Shown: positions 48,401-61,300 of the stretch, one piece after another
Layout of the letters: each line of letters begins with the position of its first letter
Numbering within the stretch: position 1 is the first letter of the stretch
From: Pipra filicauda
Lineage: Eukaryota; Chordata; Aves; Passeriformes; Pipridae
Assembly: GCF_003945595.2 (NCBI RefSeq)
Contig: NW_024104376.1
Location: 4,499,182 to 4,563,181, forward strand
DNA: 64,000 nt
Direction of reading: 5' to 3'
The notes under the pieces: generated by a model
The model's database searches: none
The model's input: only the letters and a program-made list of their open reading frames with translations
What the model was told of the DNA's origin: nothing
Program-made: the position numbers and the translations under genes

Positions 48401-50894
48401 TCTCAGACCAGACCCACCACTGGACCTTCACTAGGGTGCTCTGTTGGATTTAGGTGGAGCTGGGATATGGCACCAGAGAATTGTGGAACTGTGGAGGTAA
48501 CTTTTTGGCTCACATGTTGCTGCTTAGTACTTTTTAATCAACACACAAGCTGCAGGGTAAGCACAGTGTTGCTCTGTGTGTTGAAGGCAACCTAGACATG
48601 GGTATAAACATGGATACATATGCATCACCTTTAGTGTTGCCACAACTAATGAGACTTGGAGGCACACAGCAAGGCCAAGTGAGGAATAGCTACTCATTCC
48701 AATGACTACATTCCTAATGAATAAATAATATTTGTCCAGGAAAGGAGAAGGAGCTTGGCTGAGTCTCAAGCCGTGTTGTTTGGACTAGGGTTCATATTCC
48801 TACACCAATAATTATACAGAGAATGCAGAATAGCTCTTACAGAGGTTGCTGAAACACAGTCAGCTGAGAATAGCAATTGGACTGCTAAGGTAGTCAACCA
48901 GATAACTGGGAAGCCAGGTCCAAAGACATGCTCTGTGTATGGATTTGGGGCTGGATGTCCTGATCTCAGCAGGTGCCCTAACCATAGTGTCTTGGTTTTC
49001 CTAGAGGAGGGAAAACATCTCTTTCTCTTTGGCACTTTGACCGGAAATCCTATCCTACTGTGGAAACCTTTCTTATGAAAATTTCATCAAAACTGGCGTA
49101 TTCCCAGGAGAATTCTCCATTTCAATAAACTGGCATTTTCCAATGATAAACTACGTTTCTGAAAAATGCCCAAATAGCTCTACTGCTTAGCACCCGTTTA
49201 AGTTGCTAAACATTGGATCAAGTGATTCACATTACCATGGAGCACCATAGATGTTTTTCATTATATGATACTTGGAACAAAGGCTCTCTTTTACACTACC
49301 AAAGAGCACTCAGAGCAGGGTGAGAGCACAGGGGTGATCAGGCCATTACACATGTGAGACTCCCATTGCATGATCAAAACTCTCAGGCTTTGGTTGCTCA
49401 AGATGAAACACTAGCAACAATGCCACCCCAAGGTGCATCTGTTCCATTCTGCTCTCACTGCTCCATTACTCTTGACATGTGTCTGCACACCCTCTTGGGA
49501 TGAACTGCACTGGGGAACTTAAACTGGTTTTAGAATAACAGCCCAACCTGTTTCTGTGAAAGTGGGCTTGGTCCACCATATCTTCACAGACAGCTCTTCT
49601 CATACAGTTGAGAAAGTCTAACAAGAGGTCAGGATCAAATGCAGGTGGGAAAAGGGACAAAGCAGACTTATGGGGGCCTTGTGGCTGGAGGCAACCAGTA
49701 AGCCTGCGGGGCAGAAGAACAAAGTAAAAAAGTGTGACATTGCTCTAACCTCACTCAAGCAAGTATTTGGTGTAAAGATCTGACTCAGCCTCTTCTTGCA
49801 GTCTTGATTAAAAACTCAGCAATGCTCACAGAAATCTCTTTTACTGACTGCAGGAGTTCTGGTCTCTAAAGTGTTCTAGCCTATCAGAAAGAGCCAAAAC
49901 AAATTATTTTTGCTCTTAGTAGGACAGAAATAGCAAATCCCTGAGGATATTTTCTTTTCTACAGAGATTATGAAGATTTTTCACTCAGATGGAAACCTCA
50001 ATGATAAGATTCATCCTAATTTTATGTATCTAATGTCTTTACATAACTAATGATCAGTCATGATTCATCTCAGTTACCTGAGGTGTCTGCTATGGGATGG
50101 GATGAAAGGCACCCCAGGCAACATTGATTCTGTTGATTATGTCTCATCTGCCCGTTACGGATGAATCCTCTTCCACGTGTTGGAAGCAGAAAACAACATG
50201 CTAACATTTATGCCATGATGTTCTTAACAAGTATCTTGATGACTCAGATGGCATAGCTTTGAAGGGATGAAGTATGGCTAGTCTGAAATGCTTATTTTCT
50301 CTCTGTTTATGCACACATATACACACAGAGCTACTTAAAATACATAAATGCTGAAAGTCCATTTTATTCCATAATTGTTAGATTCTTCACTACAAAGACT
50401 CGACTCTTTGAGCCTGGCACCCTGTACGGTCACTTACATGACTGTAAAGTGGGTACTTATTCCTGTTTTGAATTTTACATCTGCTTAGAACAGCTGTGAA
50501 TGGCCAAATTTAGTACAAGATGGCAGAGAACTGAGTCCTTAGGAGTTTCACTCTCCTTGACTGCAGATTTTTTATCCCCTCAGTGTACAACTACAGGTAA
50601 GAATTTCAATCAAAACACGTACTTAACCTGGTGAAACTCTTCAGAGAAAAACATTATCTTTGACAGAAAAAACACATGACTAACTGAGGACAGATCTGAC
50701 AAAATCATCAGGAAATCATGAGATTTATAAATGCAGGTTAATTTGCTTCCTCTTCTCTCCCATTTCAACAGATGCAAATTAAGTGTAAATGGTTATTAAA
50801 AAATATAATTCTGTGTGGCGTTTAGTGGCTGCAGGGCTGTTAGAGCCTAACGTATTTTATTTATTCCTACAGCATATGGACGATAAGCAATGTC
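45479..50894. other. Unassigned non-coding stretch
   Basis: Unique-looking AT-rich DNA. No gene, RNA or repeat that I can support. Confidence 0.6.
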
Positions 50895-51020
50895 ACGGCA
50901 AGACATGGTGCTGTGGAAAGACCCCCTGCCATTTCCAGCTGGTGCCCTGAATCAATGCAAATTCATTGACCTCTCTGCTACGGCCTGAACGTGACTTCTT
51001 GTGACATGGGTTCCTATTCA
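50895..51020 (+). mobile_element. Possible MIR-type SINE relic
   Basis: 'acatggtgctgtggaaagac' and, some 60 bases on, 'gcaaattcattgacctctct' have the order of the MIR left part and core. The core itself ('ttgggcaagtcac') is not clear. Treat as doubtful. Confidence 0.28.
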
Positions 51021-54000
51021 CTGGAAATGGGACTCTTCAGAGTGGCATAATATGTAGTGTTAGGACACTCCACTGAGCAAGAAACAAATCAATGGTTTTT
51101 CCACAGTTTCTTCTCTCTTTCCCTGTTGGCGTGATAATTATAGTCTTAAATTACTGTTATTATCTTAATGACCTGTTGCTCATTGAGGAGAATACTGCGA
51201 GGACATTTATACTGGTCCTGGCAAACAGCAGGTATCTGGCCCACCTCAGATGCCACAGGCTGCAGGGACATAGCCTGGCCATTGAGAAAGCCCTTATACT
51301 GGTGGACCTTATGGTAGATTAGTTTCTTGTTCTCTCAGAAGTTTTCAGGGGCATCCCAAAATGCAGAAGTTAAGGTCTTGCAGACACTTGTAGGCCTTAT
51401 AGGCTTTTTCTGCTCAAATAGGATAAATACTGTACAACTCAACTCCTATTTTGGAACGTTACCACAGAAACCAACAGGTTTTGGAGGTGTTGGTAGGATG
51501 GAGATTTTAAAAGATTTTTTTTTCAACGCTTTATCACTTTGTTTAAATTTGGGCCAATAAAGTGAGTCCAGAGGAGTATGTAGAGCTGTGAGGCCGAGAA
51601 GAACTTTGTGCTCTTCCATACCAAGGAAAGATCACGAGAAGGTAAAAAGCTTTGCAAAAGGTCACTGAAGAGAAGGCAAGGTTGGGGTTCATGTTATCTG
51701 AATATGAATGTAACACCTACCTTACACTACACAGAGATCAACATTGGGTTAGTCCTTGTGTCCTGACAGATTTACTTTTCAGATGTGACACCTGTTCCCA
51801 GATGTAATCAACTGCCCTGCGGAAATTCCAGTTTCTTTCCACTGACTACAGAGACAGGCTAAACAGTTCAGCTGCAGACATCTACTCTGAAGCCCTGACA
51901 GTAGCCAAGGCAGCATTTAACATACCAAATGAGCCAACAGAAGCAGCAGTTTATGGAGATGGGAACAGGATCCAAGTTAACATTATTAGCACCAACTTCT
52001 TGACACGACTGAGTTGCAACATCATTTTTCACTGTAAGAACTTTTTGTAGAAAAATGTATCACTCTTGCAGCTGAAATGTCACAGTAGCTCCCTGCAATG
52101 GCGTCTGGATCAACATTAAGGCAGGAAAGGCTGGAGCCTGTGGGGGTCCCACAGTCACTTTCTGCCCATCATTTTCTGCAAAGACTTCAAACCAGGTTAA
52201 TGATTGGCCTATTTCCAATTAGGAATTTGTAGCAGTTGAATCGTTGCTGTGGCTAAGTCTCAGCCTGAGGGAAGTTTTTTTGGGAAGGAAATCCATGTTA
52301 ATAACTGCTGAAAAACCTCAGTCTCAGCAAAAATTAAGTCTAATTTCTGTGGGGAAAGCCACACATGTGGCTATTGTGGTTATTCCTTTGTCACACTGCT
52401 TTCTTTGGGACTCTTATTTGTCCTGCCCTTGGGAATGACTGGATGCCTTTTCCTTGGAAGTCAAGGCAGAAATGTGAAAGTATGAGCATAAAATGAAAAG
52501 CTCTTCAGTCAAACGATGGTTTCACATATAGAGTGAGGGGAGTACATCCCAAACATATAAATATCAATGAGACTTCTCTAATATGCTGTGATATGCAGTT
52601 GTACAGATCTATCAAAGGTGTTAAAGAGACAGCTAAAGTGAGAAGAAAAATCCTGAAGTTGAGTAAAGTAAAAGTCACAAATCAAACCTTATTAACACCT
52701 GTCACTTAGAACACCCACGTCAGAGGAAGAAATTAGCCCCTCTTGACACAAATCCCACGTGTACGAAAAGCAAGTAATGCACAAGAAAAGGCATAAAAAT
52801 GGATGAATATTAAAGCAATCACTCAAAGGGAGGATTCATCTCTTGCTCCTAACTACGCATGAAGCAAAAAATAAAATGACTATAGAGAAATTTTACAGGC
52901 AGAAAAGCAGATGGGTATGCCAGGGACCAGAGTCAAAGCGTGGAACTGTGAAGAACAGATGAAGAACTCAGTTTGATAAAATGTGGATGATTAAATATTA
53001 GTGAACTGGGAAATAATGAATACTTAGATGAGTAATGGGGCTAAACACCGATTAAAACTAAGCACCTGTTTAGAAAGAAAACCAATCATTTTAAAGTACC
53101 AACAAAAAGAAAGAGGCTGAACTCAGAGCAGTGACAAATTTTGCTGTGACAGAAGGACCCTACATTACTCTGGTTGGATAGAGATAACAGAGGTAAATAA
53201 CTTACAAATAATGAATTCAAGGCATGTTTGTGTTTGATTTTCTCTCTTCTTCAGTACAGGTCAAAAGGACTGGAGTTTGCAATCATGTTGATGGAAATGA
53301 AAAGACCAGAGGAGAGATAGGGAAAAGGAGAATAGTTCTGTGTCTAATTTATCATGAGGTGATGGAACACATAGTGATGAGCCACATAATTGTCTTCCAC
53401 TGTTTTGCTGCTCTGTACAGGTGCAAATAGAAGTAGAAATCAGCAGAAATACTGATGTCTGGTTATCCATTAACTTTTTGGTGTCTATAACTGTACCATT
53501 GCCCCTTGCTGACAACAAGGATCAACTATCTGAAATCCTCCTGATCTCTAACAAAGAACTCCATGCACATCCCACCTCTGCTGGTCACCCCACTTTGATT
53601 GGCTTTATAGCCTCCAATCAAAAAACAGCACAAATCAACAATCTTCCATTGAGTTTGGGGACCAACAGCCTTTGGGAATCTGCCTTTCCAGTTTGTCTTA
53701 TCCATGCTTGCTGAATATCTCCCTCATCCAACCCGACAGGACTCATTGCCTCCTGGCCATGTGAGGCCAAGGATGAGAGTGTGTATGCCATGTATATGTG
53801 TCTCTATAAAAGGAAGGCTGGGACTGTATTTTTTTTCTGACAGAGGTACAGATGTTACAGCCCACTAACTCTCTTCTCCTCTCATACTCCTACCCTCAGC
53901 AGCAGCTAGAAATACTCCAGAGACTGCAATAACCTACACTGGCTGGGAATGATGCCAAAGTGACTGTTGGCTGAAAGTTGCTGAAGTCTGTTTCAGCGTG

Positions 54001-55036
54001 GCCTTTCATACCCTCTGTTTGAACCTCCTAAGCCCTGGGGGATTAGTGCCCCTCAGAGTCCCATTATATCATCCATCAAAGAGCTCCCCACATGAGGGTA
54101 AATCTCAACTGGCCAAGGAGAGCTGGAGGTTGGGCAGCACAAAGACCTTCATTCACTCCCCAGTGGAGGCTCTTAATTTTTAGGCTTGCTGACTGCTTAT
54201 ATACAGAGTGAGAAGCTCAAAGTGACTGCTTCCTGGGATTAGGAATTAAAACAAACAAGTAAATACAGAAGCAATGTTAGCATGCTTCTGCCTTACTATT
54301 AAAAACAGTTTTATGACCTGAAAATGATACACCAACTGATTTTGGCAGTGATCTCTCATCTAATCTACTCTGCACATACATGCATCTGTCTTCTTACTTA
54401 CTGACAGCATTAGCTGTCACCACAGGACTCTGTCTTTGTTTTCTTCAGCAGATTTTTAGTGGGTTCTTCAGCCCTAAAAATAAACAAGCTCTCCTGGGGT
54501 ATATGTTTGTCTCCCCAGCTCCCACGTGCAGGTTGCTGCATGATTCTTGCTGGCTGTTGGGAGATTTGTATTACAGAGCTCTGTAAAGACCTGCCAAATG
54601 GCAAAATGGAATTGGAAGCCAACAGATGAATTATGAAAGTTACTGGGGGTTTGCAGCAAAAGAAATACTGTCTTCCATAGAAACATGGTGTCAGATCTTG
54701 CTTATCCTTTTGTGTTTGATACTGAAATGGTCAACTCTTTGTGGGATACAGGACCTTCCACAGTGGGTCTTCTCTGTTGGCCAGGGGCCTCAGGACCAAC
54801 TCTGTTGCAAAATATGGTGAAATAATAAACTGATCTGAGTGACTTTGTGCGCACTTGTCTCAAATATGGAAACCCATTCCTTTTTCCATGCACCTTCAGG
54901 TCCCTCAGAGTAAAAACCTTTGTGACTGTAAAACTAGGCTATGAGAGCTACTTCACTATCAGAGTCCAGCTGAAGGATTTAGGAGATTTAATTTTTTAAA
55001 TACTGCACTTGGAGAGTTGGCTTACATTAAGGACTC
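51021..55036. other. Unassigned non-coding stretch
   Basis: Nothing recognised before the old CR1 at 55037. Open frames stay below 100 codons. Confidence 0.6.
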
Positions 55037-55475
55037 TGAATTACAAAATGACAAAAAAAGTCTAGGCTCGAAGAGACCTGTGGAGATCATCTAGTCCAAT
55101 CTTCTGTTGAAAACAGGCTTTAGATTAGGTTATCAGGGCCTTGCCAAGTCAAACCTCTGAATATTTCCAGTGAGGAAGACTGTTGGTTTTTTGGGTTTCT
55201 TTTGCAATGTTTATTTGTTTTCACAATGAAGCATATCTTTTATATACAGGACGAATTCCTCTAGAAGGTAATTGTGCCCATTGCCTCCTGTCTTCTTGCT
55301 GTGTAACCTTGTGAAAAAAGTACCTTCATCTTCTTCATAACTACCATTGAGTACTGGAAGATTATGATTAGATTCCCACTAACCTCCTGCTCTCAAGGCT
55401 GAACAAACCCAGTTCCTTCAGCCTTTATTTATATGTCCAACCCTCTGATCATATTGATGACTGAGACTGTCTCAG
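55037..55475 (-). mobile_element. Old CR1 LINE 3' region, antisense
   Basis: The plus strand carries CR1 landmarks in antisense order: 'gaagagacctgtggagatca', 'tctagtccaatcttctg', 'gggccttgccaagtc', 'attgcctcctgtcttcttgc', and 'aaggctgaacaaacccagtt' followed by 'ccttcagcc'. The start of the antisense copy is AT-rich and its octamers are lost. A T/G-rich stretch at about 55178-55225 replaces expected CR1 sequence. Divergence is clearly higher than in the 58-kb copy. Confidence 0.8.
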
Positions 55476-57404
55476 ATTTTTTAGCAGCTCTAAGAAAAAC
55501 TGAATTTGTCTTCATTTCTGTTCTCATCTTGGCTCTTTTGGTCATGTAGGGTCAGGCACAAAACATAGTCATGAATGAATATGCTGCAGAAAATGACCTG
55601 AGGCAGCTTTGCAACAGTGCTGTAGGAACAGCTTCTTGGGCTGTAGATCCAGCTCTAAGTCCTGCACTCAGTTCTCTGAGGCGGTCAGGCTGTCACACAG
55701 CTCATCTGTGCTAAGCATAGACACACATTCCAAGTCCCTCCCTTGGAAAGCTGGTTTAACTGATCTCCTTAGAATGCTTAGGCCATATGGTTCTGATTAT
55801 TTATATAGATAAGAGTGTGTATTTTTCTCTGTCTAAAAATAACCAGACTTAGGGAAGGAAGATGCTTTTGTGTAAATTATTTAAAAATAGGAAAGCTGCT
55901 AATCCCTGGAGAAAACCCTCTCTAGTGTTGGATGCGGCTCCAGGAAGCCCCTGAGAGGACAGGACATGGGGCCTGCCTGCTCAACCAGCTTCAACCACGT
56001 TCTTTTACACCCTCAGTGAGACCACCCTGGCTTCTCCCTCTTGAGCTAGTGCACATTCCTGCAGAACAGCTGATGAAAGGCAGCTGCAGGGCAAATATAA
56101 CTCATGGTCTTCTCTGTTGTGGAATCTTTTCTCCCCCTACACTCTGAGTTTTCAACAATGCCCCTTAAACTCTCACTAACTGGAGCTCTAATGAGGCTGG
56201 GAGGCTGGGAGGCTGAAGGCTGACATCTGTGACTGCTCAAACTCATTTATTTCATGGATTCATGGTCTAAGTTGTTGTGGTGGAAATTACTTTGAACTGC
56301 CCAGAAGCCCTGGGCAAGATGAATAATGTGGATATATGCACTGAGAAAATTCAGATTTAAGATGGTTGGGTCTATCTAAGGTCTACACTGTGTTGGATGA
56401 GTGGCCCCCTGGCATGGTTGAAGAACATGAACCATTCCTCCCTCCTGCTCCTCCTCTGCTTTGAGGCTGATGTCTTGAGGAGGGCAAAGTATTACCCGCG
56501 GCTCCTTGAAGCCACCACGTTTCCTCTCTGTCTCTCCCACCCTTGGCCAGCTGTGCTGCTTCTTGGTATAAGCATGGAAGGCACCTAGACCATGGTTACC
56601 TTTTGCTGGGAATGTTTGGCACTTGGCTGCTCTAGAAAGTGTCCTCCAATTGCACCCATGCCTGCTGAAGGATTTCATGAGGTTAAACACGCTAACACTT
56701 AAACAAGTTTCAGATGCAAGTGTGAACATGATGGAAAATGTGTACGCTGTTCATTATGGTACAAATAAACAAACAATTAAACTTCGAATTTCTCTTAGTT
56801 ATGGCATCACTCCTTGTGACTTCTTTGTCTTTTTGCTGACGCTGAGCAAAAAACCCTGTTCATAAGATTTATATTTTTATAGAGTTCTCTCTAACAAGGA
56901 CTTTCTATGGCACAATTCATAACCTTCCTTCACCCCTTTCCATTCCCGGTCTCATGCTGTAAGAAAGTTTTTCTTCAGGGTAAAATTGTGAGGGGACCAG
57001 CTATTTCTGTCTCTCTGACATTTCTCATTACAATCTCCCTCATTCCCCTAAACGGTTTGTTTCTGACTGTCACCATTGCACCATCTCTTTTATGACACTG
57101 GAGGAGATCTGACATTTAGCTGAGCTTTGCATTGGTTATTTGGGTGTAACAGAGCAGTGAGTGCTTATTATTGATACTATTGTCATTTTCTGTAGTTGCT
57201 CTGGGAATATAAAAAGCCATCATTTGACATCCCAGTTTTCTCCCATGGTAAATGTTAGCTTGGCAGACCACTGTCTCATTACAGCTTCCCCCAGTTTCAC
57301 AGAGGATCCAGACTTTTGTCCCATTCAGGGCTTCAGATCCTACAGGCTTTCATGGCTGTCACTGCTGCAGTATGGGAGCACCTCCTATTTCATCCTCCCA
57401 ACAC
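55476..57404. other. Unassigned non-coding stretch
   Basis: Holds the short GGCTGGGA repeat at 56193 and nothing else recognisable. The 117-codon minus frame at 56376-56729 shows no domain. Confidence 0.6.
56193..56224. repeat. Short GGCTGGGA tandem repeat
   Basis: 'gaggctgggaggctgggagg' followed by 'ctgaaggctga' gives about four copies of an 8-bp unit, the last two degenerate. Confidence 0.75.
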
Positions 57405-57575
57405 TTCTGTGAAGAAGGGAAAATACAATTGCACCCATGCTGTACATGGGGACCTGAAACATAAGTAGACCCTATAATTTGTCTTTGATTGCACAGTGGA
57501 AATCTGTGAGATGTCAAGAGCTTAGCCCACATTTCCCCTTGGAAGCAAGTGGTCTCACCGCTGGATGACCTCTTC
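57405..57575 (-). mobile_element. MIR-type SINE relic, antisense
   Basis: On the plus strand 'catgctgtacatggggacct' followed by 'gaaac', then 'ttgattgcacagtggaaatc', 'gagcttagcccacatttccc' and 'ggtctcaccgctggatga' parallels antisense MIR ('...acagatggggaaactgag...cacacagc...cccagt...aaccac'). Spacing is right but identity is modest. Confidence 0.45.
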
Positions 57576-58065
57576 ATCTCTAAAACTACCTCCTTTCAGC
57601 CTACAGGGACCTTATCTTTTGCTTCTGTTTCTCAATCAGTGTTTTCACAGCAGAGTTCAGGCTCGGAGCTTTGCTCTGGGCTGCAGTACAGAGCACAGAA
57701 CTGGCACTCTGCTGGGGAGATGGCTGCCAAGGAGAGGGGTCTAAAGCCTCTCAGCAACTTGGTGGATGACAGCCAACCCCAGACACGTGGCACTTTCCTT
57801 CTGCGCTTTGGGAACAGGGAGAAGGGATTAGTCTTTCCCACCTTGCCTTTGAGTGTCCAGCAATATGGAAATGATCTCACTCATGTCTTATGGGAGACCA
57901 GATCCCCTTGTGCATCCCAGCAGAGCTCCCTGGGTTCAGGTCCAGCAGACAAGTGCTGTACCATATCACATACATAATAATGATTAATATGGTGCACACA
58001 ACTTTGGAAACAAAAATCATGGGCTGTGGTTTGATCTGTAGTAGAAAATAACAAGAAGCTATCAG
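57576..58065. other. Unassigned non-coding stretch
   Basis: The 142-codon plus frame covering 57549-57977 starts inside the MIR relic and has no recognisable domain, so I do not call it a gene. Confidence 0.55.
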
Positions 58066-58346
58066 TAAGACAAGAGGGCATGGTCTTAAGCTCTGCCAGG
58101 GGAGGTTTAGGTTAGATATTAGGAAGAAATTCTTTACAGAGAGGGTAATCAAGCACTGGAATGGGCTGCCCAGAGAAGTCATTCCTGGAGGAATCCAAAG
58201 GGGTTCTCCATCCCTGGGGTTTTTAAGATGAGACTGGATGTGGCACTTAGTGCCATGGTCTAGTAACCACAGTGGCAGTGGATCAAGGATTGGACTTGAT
58301 GATCTCAGAGTTCTTTTCCAACCCAGCTGATTCTATGATTCTATGA
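58066..58346 (+). mobile_element. CR1 LINE 3' end, sense
   Basis: This has the sense-strand CR1 3' region: 'ggcatggtcttaagctctgc', 'aggaagaaattctttacaga', 'atgggctgcccagagaagt', 'gactggatgtggcacttagt' and 'ggacttgatgatctcagag'. It ends in 'attctatgattctatga', the octamer repeat that terminates avian CR1. It is a 5'-truncated, non-coding end. Sequence is well preserved, so it is among the younger CR1 copies here. Confidence 0.93.
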
Positions 58347-61300
58347 ACAGGATTCCCTGTTTATTCAAAAAAGGTTGGTGGGGAAACTTCCACTTGCCAC
58401 CTTCTCTTCCTCTGAAGGGCCCTATGATTAATTACTGACAGGTAGTCAGGAAAAAAGATTTCTTTGCTGAACAACAGCTAGGTTCTATTTTCATGATGGT
58501 GGCAGTACTAGTGTTATTGTTTCAAATCCTCCAAGGGTATATATTAATTAGTAGCAACAGTGAGTTCCAGAGATTCAGTGCTCATCCCTGACCCATTTCT
58601 CCAACACAAGGCTGTCACTGGAATTTCTCTTGGGAGAGTTTAAAAAGCCCCAAACAAACCAAACCTTCAAAGCAATGTGTTCCATGCCATAAGGGACAAA
58701 CACTATTTCTGTAGGAGTCTGAGAGTCATTCTGGGACTGAAAGAGTATCTGAAAAATAGTTAAAGATATTTCCTGAGATGACCTCCTGGTTACCTTCTTC
58801 CATCACAAGCAATTCCTAATTGTCAGAAATCGTCCCTTTTTTGTTGTTGCAGTTGATTTCAAGGACTAAGAAGAGTAAGGAATTTTCCTCCAGGCAAAGA
58901 AAGGTAGCTGGAGATTTACACATGTTTTCAGTGGAAGTACACTAAATCCGTATGTCTACATTTGGAAGCATTCTCTGTTGTTTTTGGACATGAAAATAAT
59001 GAAGTTGAGCTTTCTGTTTTGCAAAAAAATAAGGTCTAATGGAAGGAAATCTGTTCACAGAGCCAATTTTGGATTTTCTCCTACATTTTTTTTAGATTTG
59101 AAGAACTTCGAAAGGTAGGTTAACTCCAGCCCAGAGAAGATGAAAAACCTGAAAATTTCTTATTCCACTTCCAACTAACTATAAGAAAATAGGACTACCT
59201 TGTTTCAGGTTTATTCCCATTAAATTTCCCATATTCTTGTTTGTTCATATATTTTGGGATATTTTTCTTTTTTGATTTTTTTTCTTTGTAGAAGTTTTAA
59301 AGCCTATCACTAAGTTCAGAAGTAGTATGGGGTCCTGTTCTCCTCAGAAAAGCCTCAGTAATTTTACTTAAAAACTTCTGTTTAAGGGTTAGTCAATTTA
59401 AGGGTCTGCAGGGTGGGAAGAAAATATATGGATTTTTCAGAAACTACAACAGGTCAGGTTAGAGCTGAATTTAAGTTCTGTGAAATGAAGATTCAAACCA
59501 ATAGAAATGTTTCCATATTTAAGCATTCCAATGAAAACAATTTTAATTGGAATTATTCCCTTGCTGGGTTTACAAGCCAAACACTGCATCATTTTGCTAG
59601 GAAAGAAGAGCCAGATTTGTTAGCTTCCAGTAAGTTTCACAGTCTATTTTCATTCTTTATGTGAAGTGGAATACAGAAAGTATGGAATGACAAAAAATAA
59701 AATGCAAATTAAGTTTTTAAAATGATTTGCTGTGAGTGACACAGAAATGTGAATGCACTGAAAAATATGATCTCGGGGTTGAACATTTCTCCTGTTTAAT
59801 TTCACATCAGAGAGGAATTCCTATATTTTTGAATTACATTTCATGGCTGATGTTTGCAATGCTATCCCTGGTGCCTAATACAAAGGAGTGTTAATTATTT
59901 AATGATGTGTACAGGCAGTCCATGGGAATAGGGAGAGTGGGAAATAAGAAAGATGAGTAGAAGGAAACAAAGACAGCAACATAATGTAAATAATGAAACT
60001 TATAAAGCTCTGTCCTAAATAAACTTCAGGATTGCCATAGCAACAGAAGACAGGAGCATGGCATGGGCAGCATCTCCATGCCCCTCAAAGACAGCTGCTG
60101 CTGAAGGGAAGTGAGTGGGTCTGGGATGAGCTTTGCAGAGGGTTTTTTTGGGATCCTTTGCCTAGAAGGTTGGAATCTGTTCCCTCAGCTGCAGATGCCT
60201 TCCAGGAGATGCATAAATGGCCCTTCTGGTGCTCACTCCTCTTCTTTGGCAGATCTTGGACCCTTCCCAAACAGTGACTGCTTCCTGGAAGAGTTGTGTC
60301 TATGCCAGTTCTGAGGAATGATCTTCCATACCTTATCCAGGCTTAAAGCCAAAAAAGACCTTCACAGCACGTTGCTCCCATACTTAGACCATAAATATCA
60401 TACCAATGCCTTCCCTCAGACCCCAGAGCATACCTAAGATAGAGTTTGGGGGACCAAACCAAAGAGGACCAAAGAAGGTCAGATTCCAACAAATCTACAA
60501 GACCCTGAAGTAGCAGGAAATGATTTTAGGAGTTGAATTTTGATGTTTGTGTTTCTACATGGGTCTTGAAAGCCAACTCTGTAGATAATACTGAAAGTCA
60601 CCATGGTAATGAAGCAATTTCTATTTAAACAATCCTATAGGTTAATGCAGATTCTACTGAAATTGCCAGGGTTTGGGGTTTTGTCTTCAGTGGAAGAATG
60701 TCTAGATCTTTATTGTTTAATAACAATTTTCATACATGCTAGAGCTTGGGAGAATAAAATAATTCACATACCAAGTAGAAATAAATTGTCAGTGAGGGGG
60801 GCTTAAAATTCACAGTACATAAGAAAAGATGGATCATTCATTATAACTTATTATAAAGTCCCCCTTATAGCCAAGCCTTGGGGTTCAGTGTCATAACATA
60901 ATAAAGACAGTAAATCTCAATAATTAAACTCTGCTTCCCCCACCCCTTGAAATTCAGATGGGAAAAATGCAGGAAGGGGATATGATTCAAATGGTGATGG
61001 GAGGGAATGGTAATAACAAAGAGTCAAAGAGAGGTCATTCTGAAACACACCTTGGGGACAGCAGGTGTGATAATAAATTATCTGTATATACTTCTTCAAG
61101 GCAGGGCAAGAGAGACACAGAGGAATTCCAACAAAAAGTAAATTGCACATGGCAGAGCCTGCCAAGCAATAACCTGCTGATTTAGGGCCCATTCTTGGAG
61201 GTGCTCCATGCTCGAAACATCTACAGACTACTGAGCAAACAGGGTCAGACTTGTTCTGGCACTGCAGCCCCTTTCCCACACCGGTGCCTTTCCAGCGTCG

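Noticed and set aside
57549..57977. Plus-strand frame of 142 codons
   Set aside because: It begins inside a MIR-like relic and shows no protein family features.
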